From: JACKCB01 sp964452775
Lineage (GTDB): Bacteria > Chloroflexota > Anaerolineae > Promineifilales > Promineifilaceae
Assembly (NCBI GenBank): GCA_964452775.1
Contig: CAYVQP010000001.1
Location: 124,001-188,000 of the forward strand
Length of the DNA stretch: 64,000 bases
Direction of reading: 5' to 3'
Shown here: positions 1 to 8,460 of the stretch, piece by piece
Layout: every line of letters starts with the position of its first letter
Numbering within the stretch: the stretch's first letter is position 1
Made by a program: the position numbers and the translations under genes
The notes under the pieces: model-generated
Told to the model about the DNA's origin: nothing
Seen by the model: the letters and a program-made list of their open reading frames with translations, nothing else
Databases searched by the model: none

Positions 1-1448
1 TCATCGGCGGTCACATGCGCTGAAGTTTCGCCTTCTTGACTGGCGCGCATCTGATCCAACTGCCGCTGCAATTCATCTTCGCGCGCCCGAAACTCGTCGG
101 CTTCGTCATAGCGCCCCTCCTGGTAAGCCAGGTCGCGCTCCTCACGCAGCTCCCGCAGGCTGTCATAGGATTCGCGAATGTCGGCCGGCTTCGGCACGCG
201 ATACATGCGCACCCGGGATGAACTCTCGTCTATCAAGTCAATCGCCTTGTCCGGCAGGTAACGCTCGGTCACGTAGCGCGTTGACAGATGCACCGCAGCA
301 TCAATCGCTTCGTCCGTAATAGTCAGCTTGTGATGCTGTTCATAGGCTGACTTGATACCATGCAGAATCTGGATCGCCTCATCCGGCGTGGGTTCCTCAA
401 CGCGGACAGATTGGAAGCGGCGCTCCAGCGCCGCATCGCTCTCGATGTACTTGCGATACTCCTCCAGCGTTGTCGCGCCGATGCATTGCAACTCGCCTCG
501 GGCCAGCGCCGGCTTCAAGATATTGGCCGCGTCAACGGAGCTGCCGGCGGCGCCTGCGCCGACCAGCATGTGCACCTCATCAATGAACAGGATGGCGTCG
601 CTTGACTTCAGCTCATCAATGACCCGCTTCAGCCGCTCTTCAAACTGTCCACGATACATGGTGCCGGCCACCAGACTACCCACATCCAATTGCAGCACTC
701 GTTTGCCGTGCAGGATTTCAGGCACGTCGCCATGTATGATCCGCTGCGCCAGGCCTTCTACAATGGCGGTCTTGCCCACACCCGGCTCACCAATCAACGC
801 CGGATTGTTCTTCGTGCGGCGCGCCAAAATCTGAATGACTCGTTCGATTTCGGTGTTGCGGCCGATTACGGGATCCAACTTCCCTTCTTCAGCCAGGGCT
901 GTCAGGTCCGTTGCCAATTGATCCACCATCGGCGTCTTGCTCTTTTCTTTCGGCTTGCGGGTTTGGGTGGTGCTCGTGGTCCGCTCCTGCGTGGCAACCG
1001 GGTTTTCTTTCAGCAGCCGGCGCGTCTGCCGCCGGATCTGGTCCGGCGAAACGCCAAATCGCTTGAGCACGTCAATGGCCAGGCCCTCGTTATAGCGGGC
1101 CAACCCAAGCAGCAGGTGTTCTGTGCTGATGTAGTGCTGGCCCATGCGACGGGCCTCATCTACGGCCAGCTCCAGGATGCGCTTGGTGCCGGGCGACAGT
1201 TCAACCTTGCTGAACGGCGTCCGGGTTCCAACCCCTGAAAGGCGCTCAACCATCGCTTGCACGCGCGGAGCCTCCAGGCCAAGATCGCGCAAGACGCGAC
1301 CGGCCACACCACCTTCTTCCAGGAGAAGGCCAACCAGAATGTGTTCGCCGCCGATGTAACTGTGATTAAGTCTCTCGGCTTCTTCTTGAGCCAGGCTCAA
1401 CACCTGGCGGGCTCGCTTTGTAAATCGTTCCCAGTTTTTAGAGTTCAC
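1..1448 (-). CDS. clpC: ClpC-type AAA+ unfoldase (partial; C-terminus outside window)
   Basis: This is the Hsp100 ATPase that unfolds substrates for ClpP. Only the first ~482 codons are present, and the frame runs off the left edge. The start is GTG at 1448, with a GAGGTGG ribosome site just upstream (about 1453-1459). The protein opens MNSKNWERFTKRARQVLSLA, the typical ClpC N-terminus. The two Clp_N repeats are visible (YIGGEHILVGLLLEEGG and YISTEHLLLGLARYNEG). The first nucleotide-binding domain follows, with Walker A GEPGVGKTA, Walker B ILFIDEVHML and sensor-type IGATTLEEYRKY. The segment near the window edge fits the UvrB/C-like middle region that separates ClpC from ClpB. It lies 67 nt downstream of the S1-domain gene on the same strand, so the two may be co-transcribed. 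The identification as ClpC rather than ClpB or ClpA rests on the N-terminus and the short middle region. Confidence is high. Confidence 0.93.
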   Translation of the reverse strand, partial: MNSKNWERFTKRARQVLSLAQEEAERLNHSYIGGEHILVGLLLEEGGVAGRVLRDLGLEAPRVQAMVERLSGVGTRTPFSKVELSPGTKRILELAVDEARRMGQHYISTEHLLLGLARYNEGLAIDVLKRFGVSPDQIRRQTRRLLKENPVATQERTTSTTQTRKPKEKSKTPMVDQLATDLTALAEEGKLDPVIGRNTEIERVIQILARRTKNNPALIGEPGVGKTAIVEGLAQRIIHGDVPEILHGKRVLQLDVGSLVAGTMYRGQFEERLKRVIDELKSSDAILFIDEVHMLVGAGAAGSSVDAANILKPALARGELQCIGATTLEEYRKYIESDAALERRFQSVRVEEPTPDEAIQILHGIKSAYEQHHKLTITDEAIDAAVHLSTRYVTERYLPDKAIDLIDESSSRVRMYRVPKPADIRESYDSLRELREERDLAYQEGRYDEADEFRAREDELQRQLDQMRASQEGETSAHVTAD

Positions 1449-1515
1449 AGGACCACCTCGATTGTCAACTACGCAGGTTGCCCTCCCAGGTCTCTTGGAA
1501 CTTCCCCGTAACTAA

Positions 1516-2733
1516 CTACCAATCATCCCCCTCGGCATCGTCCTCGTCTTCAGCTGAGTAATCCATGTCATTCATTGCAGCCAAATCGGCGGCTATGAAG
1601 TTCTCAGATGCGACCTGCTTCAGGCTGAGGCCAAGCTGCCTTTGTTCCGCGTCAACACGAATGATGCGCACCGCGACCAAGTCGCCGTAGCTTACCACAT
1701 CGCGAGGGTGCTGCACGTGCGCCTCAGACAACTCTGATATATGGATCAAGCCTTCCAACTCGTAATCGTCTTGCAGCCGGGCAAACGCGCCAAACTTGGT
1801 CAGCTTGGTCACGCTGGCCTCCGCCAACTGACCGACGGTATACAACTCATCCAGGATGCTCCAGGGATCTGTTTCCAGCCGCTTGATGCTCAAAGCCACG
1901 CGCTGGCGCTCTTCATCCACATTCAATACATAAACCTGGACGGCATCCCCCAGTGCGACGACTTCTGAAGGATTGCTGACCCGTTTCCAGCTCAGTTCCG
2001 AAAGGTGCACCAGACCCTCAATGCCGCCGATGTCAACAAAGGCCCCAAAGTCGGTCAGGTTCACCACCCTTCCCTCGCGAATGTCCCCTTCCTGCAAGTC
2101 CTCCAGGAACGCCGCCCGCTGCACTTCACGAATCTCGCGGGAGGCCGCTCTCTCAGAGAGGATAAGCCGGTTGCGCTTGCGATCCACTTCAATTACGCGG
2201 GCCATCATGGGTTGCCCGACAAAGGAGCGCAACTGGTCTGCCGCCGGCGCTTTGCGGCTAATCCGGCGATCCGGACCTAACTGCGATATCGGCACAAAGC
2301 CGCGCAGCGTGCCCAACTCTACCAGCAGCCCACCCTTGTTGAAGCCGACAATCTCTCCTTCATAGATATCGCGACTTTCCTGCAATTGGGTGGCCAGTTG
2401 CCAGTCGTTCATCTCTTGCGCCCGTGCGAATGATAGCACCAGGTTGCCGTCTGAATCTTCCGGGTCCACCACGTAGACCTGGATCTCCACGCCCGGCTGC
2501 AAGCGGGCCAGGGTCGAGGAACTCAGCATACTGAGCTCTTCGGCGTTGATAATCCCTTCCGACTTGGCGCCGATATCTACCAGCACGGCATTGGGCAGGC
2601 ACTCCACCACAATACCGGAGCGCACATCTCCTGCTTCCGGAATGCCCACTTCGATCGATTCTGCTAACAAAAAGTCCATGGGGTGACCGGCGGCGCCGGC
2701 CGATTGAGTATAGTTTTCCGTTGTGTCTTCCAT
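1516..2733 (-). CDS. rpsA: 30S ribosomal protein S1 / S1 RNA-binding domain protein
   Basis: This 405-residue protein is built of four S1 (OB-fold) RNA-binding repeats. The repeats show as GDVRSGIVVECLPNAVLVD (about residue 37), a divergent second near residue 125 (IVGFNKGGLLVELGTLRG), GDIREGRVVNLTDFGAFVD (about 215) and VTKLTKFGAFARL (about 305). Ribosomal S1 in Gram-negatives usually has six repeats. Four-repeat versions are usual in Gram-positive-type lineages and fit Chloroflexota. The N-terminal ~30 residues and an acidic C-terminal tail (SAEDEDDAEGDDW) are low-complexity. A strong promoter lies 30-60 nt upstream (TTGCCA, 16 nt, TATAAT on the minus strand). The ribosome site is weak (GAAGAAGAG). 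It precedes clpC on the same strand. Whether it acts as a true ribosomal S1 or as a general RNA chaperone cannot be decided from sequence alone. Confidence 0.88.
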   Translation of the reverse strand: MEDTTENYTQSAGAAGHPMDFLLAESIEVGIPEAGDVRSGIVVECLPNAVLVDIGAKSEGIINAEELSMLSSSTLARLQPGVEIQVYVVDPEDSDGNLVLSFARAQEMNDWQLATQLQESRDIYEGEIVGFNKGGLLVELGTLRGFVPISQLGPDRRISRKAPAADQLRSFVGQPMMARVIEVDRKRNRLILSERAASREIREVQRAAFLEDLQEGDIREGRVVNLTDFGAFVDIGGIEGLVHLSELSWKRVSNPSEVVALGDAVQVYVLNVDEERQRVALSIKRLETDPWSILDELYTVGQLAEASVTKLTKFGAFARLQDDYELEGLIHISELSEAHVQHPRDVVSYGDLVAVRIIRVDAEQRQLGLSLKQVASENFIAADLAAMNDMDYSAEDEDDAEGDDW

Positions 2734-2769
2734 AAATCTCTTCTTCTGCCCTAAGGCGAGGTTGCCTGC

Positions 2770-2797
2770 ATTATACTTGGTTTAGGGGCAATGGCAA
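2770..2797 (-). promoter_or_regulatory. Sigma-70-like promoter of the S1 gene
   Basis: On the minus strand a perfect TATAAT (2775-2770) is preceded by TTGCCA (2797-2792) with a 16-nt spacer. The expected transcript start is near 2763, giving a leader of about 30 nt before the S1 start at 2733. Seen in the sequence; promoter activity is inferred. Confidence 0.6.
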
Positions 2798-2895
2798 TAA
2801 GCGAACTCCGGAAAAGTAACTGAATCACGTTAGAAAAACGCGCTAGGGGCCGGCGCTGCTGAACTTACCTCGCGCTCAGACAAGCGCACCCGTTC

Positions 2896-2923
2896 TTGTG
2901 CCGGCCTTTGCCTCTGTTATAAT
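2896..2923 (+). promoter_or_regulatory. Sigma-70-like promoter of the LysM gene, near-leaderless
   Basis: TTGTGC (2896-2901), a 16-nt spacer and a perfect TATAAT (2918-2923). The next in-frame ATG is at 2939, only 15 nt after the -10 box, so the message would have a leader of under 10 nt and no room for a Shine-Dalgarno site. Confidence 0.5.
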
Positions 2924-2938
2924 GCTTGCCGCTTGGTC

Positions 2939-4408
2939 ATGCGAACTGAAGAAACATCTCCTATGGAACCGGATAGCGGGGGAGTTCGCTGCCCGGTCTG
3001 CGACACGTTAGCGCCGGCCACCGCCTCAACGTGCCTGATGTGCGGGTCGCCGCTTCCACCAGGTCAGCGGGCGGCGCCGGCTCGTTTGGTCATGGATGAT
3101 GCGGCCGGGCCCGAAATGGGAACTGAAGCCGCCACCACCCCCGGCCCAACGCCTGCGTTGACACAGGCAGGTACAACAGACTCAACTCAGCCCGAAGCAA
3201 CCCCGGCAGAGCAACCCGATGTTTCCCCGCCCGAACACTCGAGTCCGATGCCGGAAGTCATTGGCGAACCGGCGTATGCATTCGCGGTTGTCGAGCCCGG
3301 TTCCGCCGGCGTAATTGAATCAACCCTTATCGAAAAACAATCCAGGATTGTCCCCTGGCTTACGGCGATCATGCTGTTTTTCACCGTGACCTTCGGGTAC
3401 GTGATTTTGCAAGATGCAGAGCCGGTGACGTCGCTGTCGCTCTTTCCAACGTTGACTTCGATTCCGCCAACCCTGACGTACACTCCGTCGCCTACTCCAA
3501 TACCGTCCGAAACGCCCCCGCCAACCCACACTCCTTCGCCCACCCAACCGCCCACGCCCACCGAAACGCCGCGCCCGGATCGTCAGCACCCCATTGCCGC
3601 CGGTGAAACCCTCTTTGGGCTCTCGATCTTCTACGATGTCAGCATGGAGAGCATTGCCCAGCTGAACGGCTTCACGATTGACACCCCCCTGCAGGCCGGC
3701 CGGGTGCTACAAGTTCCCTGGCCAACGGCAACGCCGCCGCTAACGCCCATCGAACTCGAGTTAAACGGTGAACTGGTGGTTGCCGACCCGACTGATTGCG
3801 AAAGGGTAGAAATACAGTCCGGCGATTCAATCGCCGCGATCGCCGCCAGGTACAACATTGACTTCAACTTGCTCATGCAAGTCAACCGTCTGACGGAACA
3901 GTCGTTACTTCGTCCCGGCGACACAATGTGCATTCCCAGGGTGATCGTCGGCGGCGTCCTACCGCCTACAGCCGGACCTTCGCCCACCCCTGCGCCTACC
4001 AACTTTCCGCCCGGGCCGCAGGTGCTCTATCCGCCGGATGGGGCCGTATTCTCCGAGCCTGGCGAAGACATCGTCCTGCAATGGCTCGCTGTTAAGGACC
4101 TCGCTGAAGATGAATGGTACATGGTGGAGTTTGCTTACCCGAATGTGATCGGCAGCCCGGTGCACAACGGCTTTACGCGGGACAATACATTCCACGTCCC
4201 GGAGAGTTGGCGACCCACTTCGCTCGAAGAGGAGCAGATCGAATGGCGGGTGAGTATCGTGCGGGTAACCGCCCAGCGCCAGGACGGGGGATTCATATAC
4301 TCGTTTGGGGGTTATCTCAGCGAAGGTGGTCGCTTCTCATGGGCCAGCGGGCTTCCGACCGCCACCGCCACCACTACGCCAATGCCGGAACCCACCAGCG
4401 AGAATTAG
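2939..4408 (+). CDS. Membrane-anchored zinc-ribbon / double LysM protein
   Basis: The role is probably peptidoglycan- or glycan-binding at the cell surface, from a single-pass membrane protein. In order it has a four-cysteine zinc ribbon (CPVCDTLAP...CLMCGSPLP, about residues 18-40), a Pro/Thr/Glu-rich stretch, one membrane helix (about 135-155, WLTAIMLFFTVTFGYVIL), and a proline/threonine-rich spacer. Two LysM motifs follow: HPIAAGETLFGLSIFYDVSM with LNGF, then IQSGDSIAAIAARYNIDF with VNRL and PGDTMCIP. The C-terminus is a roughly 120-residue beta-rich region. The zinc ribbon would be cytoplasmic and the LysM repeats outside. The start is ATG 2939, chosen because of the promoter at 2896-2923; a TTG at 2933 and an ATG at 2963 are alternatives. 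It is convergent with the downstream glycosyltransferase gene, overlapping by 4 nt (4405-4408). The exact function is not known. Confidence 0.8.
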   Translation: MRTEETSPMEPDSGGVRCPVCDTLAPATASTCLMCGSPLPPGQRAAPARLVMDDAAGPEMGTEAATTPGPTPALTQAGTTDSTQPEATPAEQPDVSPPEHSSPMPEVIGEPAYAFAVVEPGSAGVIESTLIEKQSRIVPWLTAIMLFFTVTFGYVILQDAEPVTSLSLFPTLTSIPPTLTYTPSPTPIPSETPPPTHTPSPTQPPTPTETPRPDRQHPIAAGETLFGLSIFYDVSMESIAQLNGFTIDTPLQAGRVLQVPWPTATPPLTPIELELNGELVVADPTDCERVEIQSGDSIAAIAARYNIDFNLLMQVNRLTEQSLLRPGDTMCIPRVIVGGVLPPTAGPSPTPAPTNFPPGPQVLYPPDGAVFSEPGEDIVLQWLAVKDLAEDEWYMVEFAYPNVIGSPVHNGFTRDNTFHVPESWRPTSLEEEQIEWRVSIVRVTAQRQDGGFIYSFGGYLSEGGRFSWASGLPTATATTTPMPEPTSEN

Positions 4409-6321
4409 TCCGGCGTTTCATGCGGGAGCAGCAACTCCTCCAACAAGAGGGCTCCTTCCTCGGCATCCCCATCTAGCGCCAGCCGGCTGCCATCCTCGCG
4501 GAAGAAGAGTCCAACTTGTAACGCGTAACGTCCGGCGGGCAGGTCAGCCGGCAGCTCAATCAACTTCGGGTCGCGCACGATGTCGCCGGGCTGCCAGCGA
4601 TCTGTCGGCGCAAGCCCGCCAAGTGGCTGCTCATCTACCTGAGCCACGATTCGCCCCTCTTGATCAACAAGATGCACAAAGACATCATAGGCTCTATCCA
4701 GGGTGCTCAGGCTTTGCCAGTAAAGGATCACTTTCAGGCTCCCTCGCGCCGGCTCAAGATCGTAGCCGGCCAGCTTCACCGCATTTCCAAATGAACGATC
4801 GACAGCCTGCTCCGGCTCAGCTACTTCCAGGTAGGGCCATCGCGGGCGATAGACCATGGCCTCCTGGTCAAACAGGATAGTGTGTGTGTCCACCCAAAAG
4901 CGCTCGACCGGCGTTAGGATCTCTTCATTGACCGCCAACTCATAATGCCAGTTCGGAAAGATGGCCAGGTAATCCGGCTGCCACGCCGACAAAGCGCGAG
5001 CCAGCTCCTGGTTGCGGGCCAGCCCTTCATCTTCAGCCAGCGCAGGCCACACTTCCGGCGAGACCAAACCCTGCAGATCCAGGATCCTGCGTTCCGACAG
5101 ATACCCGATCGCGCCAATGTCATCTACTGCGATAACAGCATCCGGCGAGGTGTTCTCCTTCAACCAGAGGCCGATCGCCTGATCCACTTCTCTGATCTCG
5201 CGGCTGTTGTATCCCAGCATGCCGGCCCAATAGTCGAACCGCCTGCCGGCGGCTAGGATCAGAAGCACGACCAACGAGAGTACTAAGATGCGCGCACGAG
5301 CCGCTGAAGTCCGGCGCAGCGACTGATCGTAGATCCACTCTACTCCATGCGCCGCCACGATCATTTGGAAGGGGATCAATGGAATCGTGTACCGGCCGTG
5401 ATGCCATACCTGGTCTACTATGAACGGCGTGACCAGCCAAAGGGCGACCAGCCAGGCGACTGCCAGCCGTTCCCGTCGCCAGACGGGCAGCAAGCCGAAG
5501 GGAAGCAGGAGCATGCCCACAACATTGTCCTGCCAATGCAGCGCCGCAGTCTCCCTCAGGGTCCGCCAACTGAAGAGAATAGCGGCGCTCGACTTGGCGT
5601 AGAAGGTGTTTGGCAGGGGCCTGCCCGTCGTGCTCAGGCTGAACAGGACGTAGGGCAGCGCAACCAAAAGGTATATGACCAGCCCAACGGCAATCTGCCG
5701 GCCACCTTCCGCCAGCTTCCCTTGCCGCCAACGTATTCCCGTGTCCAGGATGACCAGCGCAAAGAGCAGATGACCTTCCGGTCTGAGCTGGGCGGCCAAC
5801 GCGAAGGCCAGCGCAGAGACCCAGTCCAGCCTCCTCCGGTGATAGAGCCAAACCGCGGCCACGCTGAGGGCAGCAAAGGCGGTAGTCTCCATCCCGGCTA
5901 GCCCGGCCCACAACATCCTGCCGGTAAGGGCGACGCCAACCGCAGCCAGCAACCCGACCCAGGCGCGACTACTCAAGGAGCGAGTAAAGCAAAAAGTCAG
6001 CAATACGGTCGCCGCCGTGAAAATGGCGCTCATCAGAACAGCCGGTATCAACAGACTGTCGAACAACAGCGCCGCCGGAATAAGCGCAATCGTCCACAGG
6101 GGGCTGGTAGAGCCGGGGGTGGGCTGGCCGGCGTTGAAGCTAAAGCCGGCGCCGGCGCTCAGGTTGCGCGCGAATTGCATATGAATGAAGGCGTCATCAA
6201 GGGGAACGCCGAGCACTCCGCTATTTAAGGAGAGTTCGCGCGCGCCGTAATACAGCAACGCCGCAGTCACGATCAAGATCAGAAGTAGCGGATAGAAATA
6301 CGCGCGGTCAGTCAGGCGCAT
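4405..6321 (-). CDS. GT-C glycosyltransferase-like membrane protein (GT39/ArnT-like) with C-terminal beta domain
   Basis: A 638-residue polytopic protein. The first ~400 residues hold many hydrophobic helices, beginning FYPLLLILIVTAALLYYGA. The first outside loop carries the acidic motif LDDAFIHMQFARNL, where GT-C enzymes place their catalytic aspartate. Family members move sugars from polyprenyl-phosphate donors onto lipids or proteins outside the membrane. The last ~110 residues form a soluble domain with LKVILYWQSL and FVHLVDQEGRIVAQVD, also found on three neighbouring paralogues. It is the last gene of a tight run (8457-10829, 6325-8460, 4405-6321), with 3 nt between it and the gene before. 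Its C-terminal codons overlap the convergent LysM gene. Donor and acceptor are unknown. Confidence 0.78.
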   Translation of the reverse strand: MRLTDRAYFYPLLLILIVTAALLYYGARELSLNSGVLGVPLDDAFIHMQFARNLSAGAGFSFNAGQPTPGSTSPLWTIALIPAALLFDSLLIPAVLMSAIFTAATVLLTFCFTRSLSSRAWVGLLAAVGVALTGRMLWAGLAGMETTAFAALSVAAVWLYHRRRLDWVSALAFALAAQLRPEGHLLFALVILDTGIRWRQGKLAEGGRQIAVGLVIYLLVALPYVLFSLSTTGRPLPNTFYAKSSAAILFSWRTLRETAALHWQDNVVGMLLLPFGLLPVWRRERLAVAWLVALWLVTPFIVDQVWHHGRYTIPLIPFQMIVAAHGVEWIYDQSLRRTSAARARILVLSLVVLLILAAGRRFDYWAGMLGYNSREIREVDQAIGLWLKENTSPDAVIAVDDIGAIGYLSERRILDLQGLVSPEVWPALAEDEGLARNQELARALSAWQPDYLAIFPNWHYELAVNEEILTPVERFWVDTHTILFDQEAMVYRPRWPYLEVAEPEQAVDRSFGNAVKLAGYDLEPARGSLKVILYWQSLSTLDRAYDVFVHLVDQEGRIVAQVDEQPLGGLAPTDRWQPGDIVRDPKLIELPADLPAGRYALQVGLFFREDGSRLALDGDAEEGALLLEELLLPHETPD

Positions 6322-6324
6322 TGA

Positions 6325-8460
6325 CTACGGTTCGCCGCCCCACGTCACCCGCCCGAGTTGGACCGGCTCGCCAAGGGGTTCGTGAGTATCTGAGTGATAG
6401 AAGCCCGTTTGCAGCGTGTACTCACCGGCAGGAATCGTCTGCAAGGGGATAGTAAATTGATCGGCCACAATCTCTCCCACGCGCCAATCCTGCGTGGGAA
6501 AGCCGGCGGGAGGCCGATCGAGTTGTGTCGCCAACTCGCCATCTGAGTTCAGCAGGTGGACAAAGGCCGTGAATGGTTGGTCAACCGGTCCGGTAGCTTG
6601 CCAGTACAGTGTGAGAAACAGCGTGCCTTCCTCAATTGTTGCCGTCCAATCAAGCAACGAAATGGCATCCTGGCTCCCCTGTGTAAAGGCAACATCCGTT
6701 GGATTGACATTGGGCAAACGCGCTGCGTCCGCCGGAACACGAAAGACGGTAGTGTCGCCTACTGTGCCCACGATCTCGCCGCCTGGAAAGTACTCCTGAA
6801 GGCGCTGTAGGGTACTTTCTTCGCCTGGTCGCAAGTAGTATTGCGCCGGCCGGCCCGGTATGCCGGCAGGCACGGCCCCGGCCAGCCCCGTGTAGTTTGC
6901 CAGACGTTGCGTGTCACCCTCCAGCGCAAAGTAGATAGTCGCCAGCTCCTCTTGCGTCGGGCTCAGGTATAGCACGGTGTCTTCTGTCGCGCTGGCCGCA
7001 TGCCGGCCAAGCTGCCAGTCCGCCAGATAGAAATCCCGTTCCAGCTGGGGATGGTTGGCATAGCGCCCGAAGTAGTCCACCGTCGCCACCACTGCACTAA
7101 TCACTAAGCTCAGGGCGAGCACCGCGGTAGCTACTCTACGCCCGTTTCGGCCGGCTCGTTCTACCCTAACCGCAATCAGGTTCCAGAGCCGGGATGCGCC
7201 CAACGCGACCAGAATAGAGACAGGGGCAACTGCCCCGGTCATTCGCCCAAAGTGGGGCGCGTCACCGCTGAGGATCGTCGGCAAGAGCATGACTCCCAGC
7301 CAGAGCAGCAAGAAAATCCCCCGAAGTTTCTGCGGCCTCCTCCACACTTCAAAAGAGTTAGCAACACCCAGCACAAATAATAGTGACTGAATAGGGTCAA
7401 GGTAAGCTCTCCCCGGCAGGTTGTGACGTAAGTGCGTCTCGCCCTGCCAGAACAATCCCATGAACACCCGCCCGATGTTGGTCAACCAGGTGAGCCAGGC
7501 ACGGCCTTCGTAGGTGCCCAGTCCCTTGTTGGCAACATAGCCGGTCCGAAAAACCAGGAAATAGGGGTATTGATAGAAGAAATAGAGCAATGGGGCAGCC
7601 GTCAGGACGGCCGCAGTAGCCATTATGGCCATACCCGGCCAGGCCCTTCTCGTCGCCGGCTGCAGCCACAGCCACGCCGGCACAAAGAAAACAAAGAGCA
7701 GAGGCAGCAACCGCGCCGCGGCATATGTGTAGACGCCGGCGCCAAGGAAAATACCGGCCAGCAATAGCCATCCCCATCCGCCGCGCCGGCCGGATTCAGT
7801 TCCGGCGGAAGTTGCCACATGGTCCTCTATTGCCGTCAGCCCATACCAGAAGCAGGCCACGGTCAGCGTCTCAAACGGCACAAAGAGCATGGCCCGGATG
7901 CCGAAGCGACTGAAGGTAATAGCCGGATAAAGTATCGCTACGGTGAACGCAGCCAACAGCGAGACCGCGTTGCGCCACGGTATGACCGTATCCGTCCCGG
8001 ACCATGAATCCCATCGCTTACGACCCAGCAGCGCCCGGCAGGCCAGGAAAGTAGTCAGCACACTGAGCACGCCGGCCGTGGCGGACACGCTCCTGATCGC
8101 TACCGGCGCTGCCCCCAGCAGCCGGATCGCCATCGCCACCAGGTAAACGTGCAGCGGTTCGCGTCCGTAGTTACCCTCAAAGAAGATCGGATATCGCGTG
8201 GCCACGGCCGGGCGATCCGCATGGGCATCAGCAGCATACAACTCCCACCCTTCATAATAGTTGGGAAAAAGGCGACCGGCATTGAGCGAGAGCGCGTCCA
8301 GACCGTAGTAAGCCTCGTCATGGTAAAGGCCCGGCGGAAGGCTGTCCAGTTGCCAGAAGCGCACAATGGCCGCCAGGAGCATGATGGCAACTAACAGGAA
8401 GACAGTCAGCCGTGTCTGTCGCGCTGACTCCCGCCTTTGTTGTGCGCGCCGGCGGTTCAT
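6325..8460 (-). CDS. GT-C glycosyltransferase-like membrane protein (GT39/ArnT-like) with C-terminal beta domain
   Basis: A 711-residue polytopic membrane protein. After a basic N-terminus (MNRRRAQQRRESARQTR) comes a first helix (LTVFLLVAIMLLAAIVRFW) and then PPGLYHDEAYYGLDALSL, where HDEA is the typical acidic motif of the first GT39-like outside loop. About ten more hydrophobic segments run to residue ~480, followed by a soluble part. It ends in the same type of beta domain as its neighbours (TLFLTLYWQA, FVHLLNSDGELATQLD). It overlaps the upstream gene by 4 nt (ATGA at 8457-8460) and is 3 nt from the next, so the three are surely translated from one message. It most resembles the 667-residue paralogue at 12626-14629. 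Substrate unknown; an oligosaccharide- or protein-modifying role is inferred. Confidence 0.78.
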   Translation of the reverse strand: MNRRRAQQRRESARQTRLTVFLLVAIMLLAAIVRFWQLDSLPPGLYHDEAYYGLDALSLNAGRLFPNYYEGWELYAADAHADRPAVATRYPIFFEGNYGREPLHVYLVAMAIRLLGAAPVAIRSVSATAGVLSVLTTFLACRALLGRKRWDSWSGTDTVIPWRNAVSLLAAFTVAILYPAITFSRFGIRAMLFVPFETLTVACFWYGLTAIEDHVATSAGTESGRRGGWGWLLLAGIFLGAGVYTYAAARLLPLLFVFFVPAWLWLQPATRRAWPGMAIMATAAVLTAAPLLYFFYQYPYFLVFRTGYVANKGLGTYEGRAWLTWLTNIGRVFMGLFWQGETHLRHNLPGRAYLDPIQSLLFVLGVANSFEVWRRPQKLRGIFLLLWLGVMLLPTILSGDAPHFGRMTGAVAPVSILVALGASRLWNLIAVRVERAGRNGRRVATAVLALSLVISAVVATVDYFGRYANHPQLERDFYLADWQLGRHAASATEDTVLYLSPTQEELATIYFALEGDTQRLANYTGLAGAVPAGIPGRPAQYYLRPGEESTLQRLQEYFPGGEIVGTVGDTTVFRVPADAARLPNVNPTDVAFTQGSQDAISLLDWTATIEEGTLFLTLYWQATGPVDQPFTAFVHLLNSDGELATQLDRPPAGFPTQDWRVGEIVADQFTIPLQTIPAGEYTLQTGFYHSDTHEPLGEPVQLGRVTWGGEP

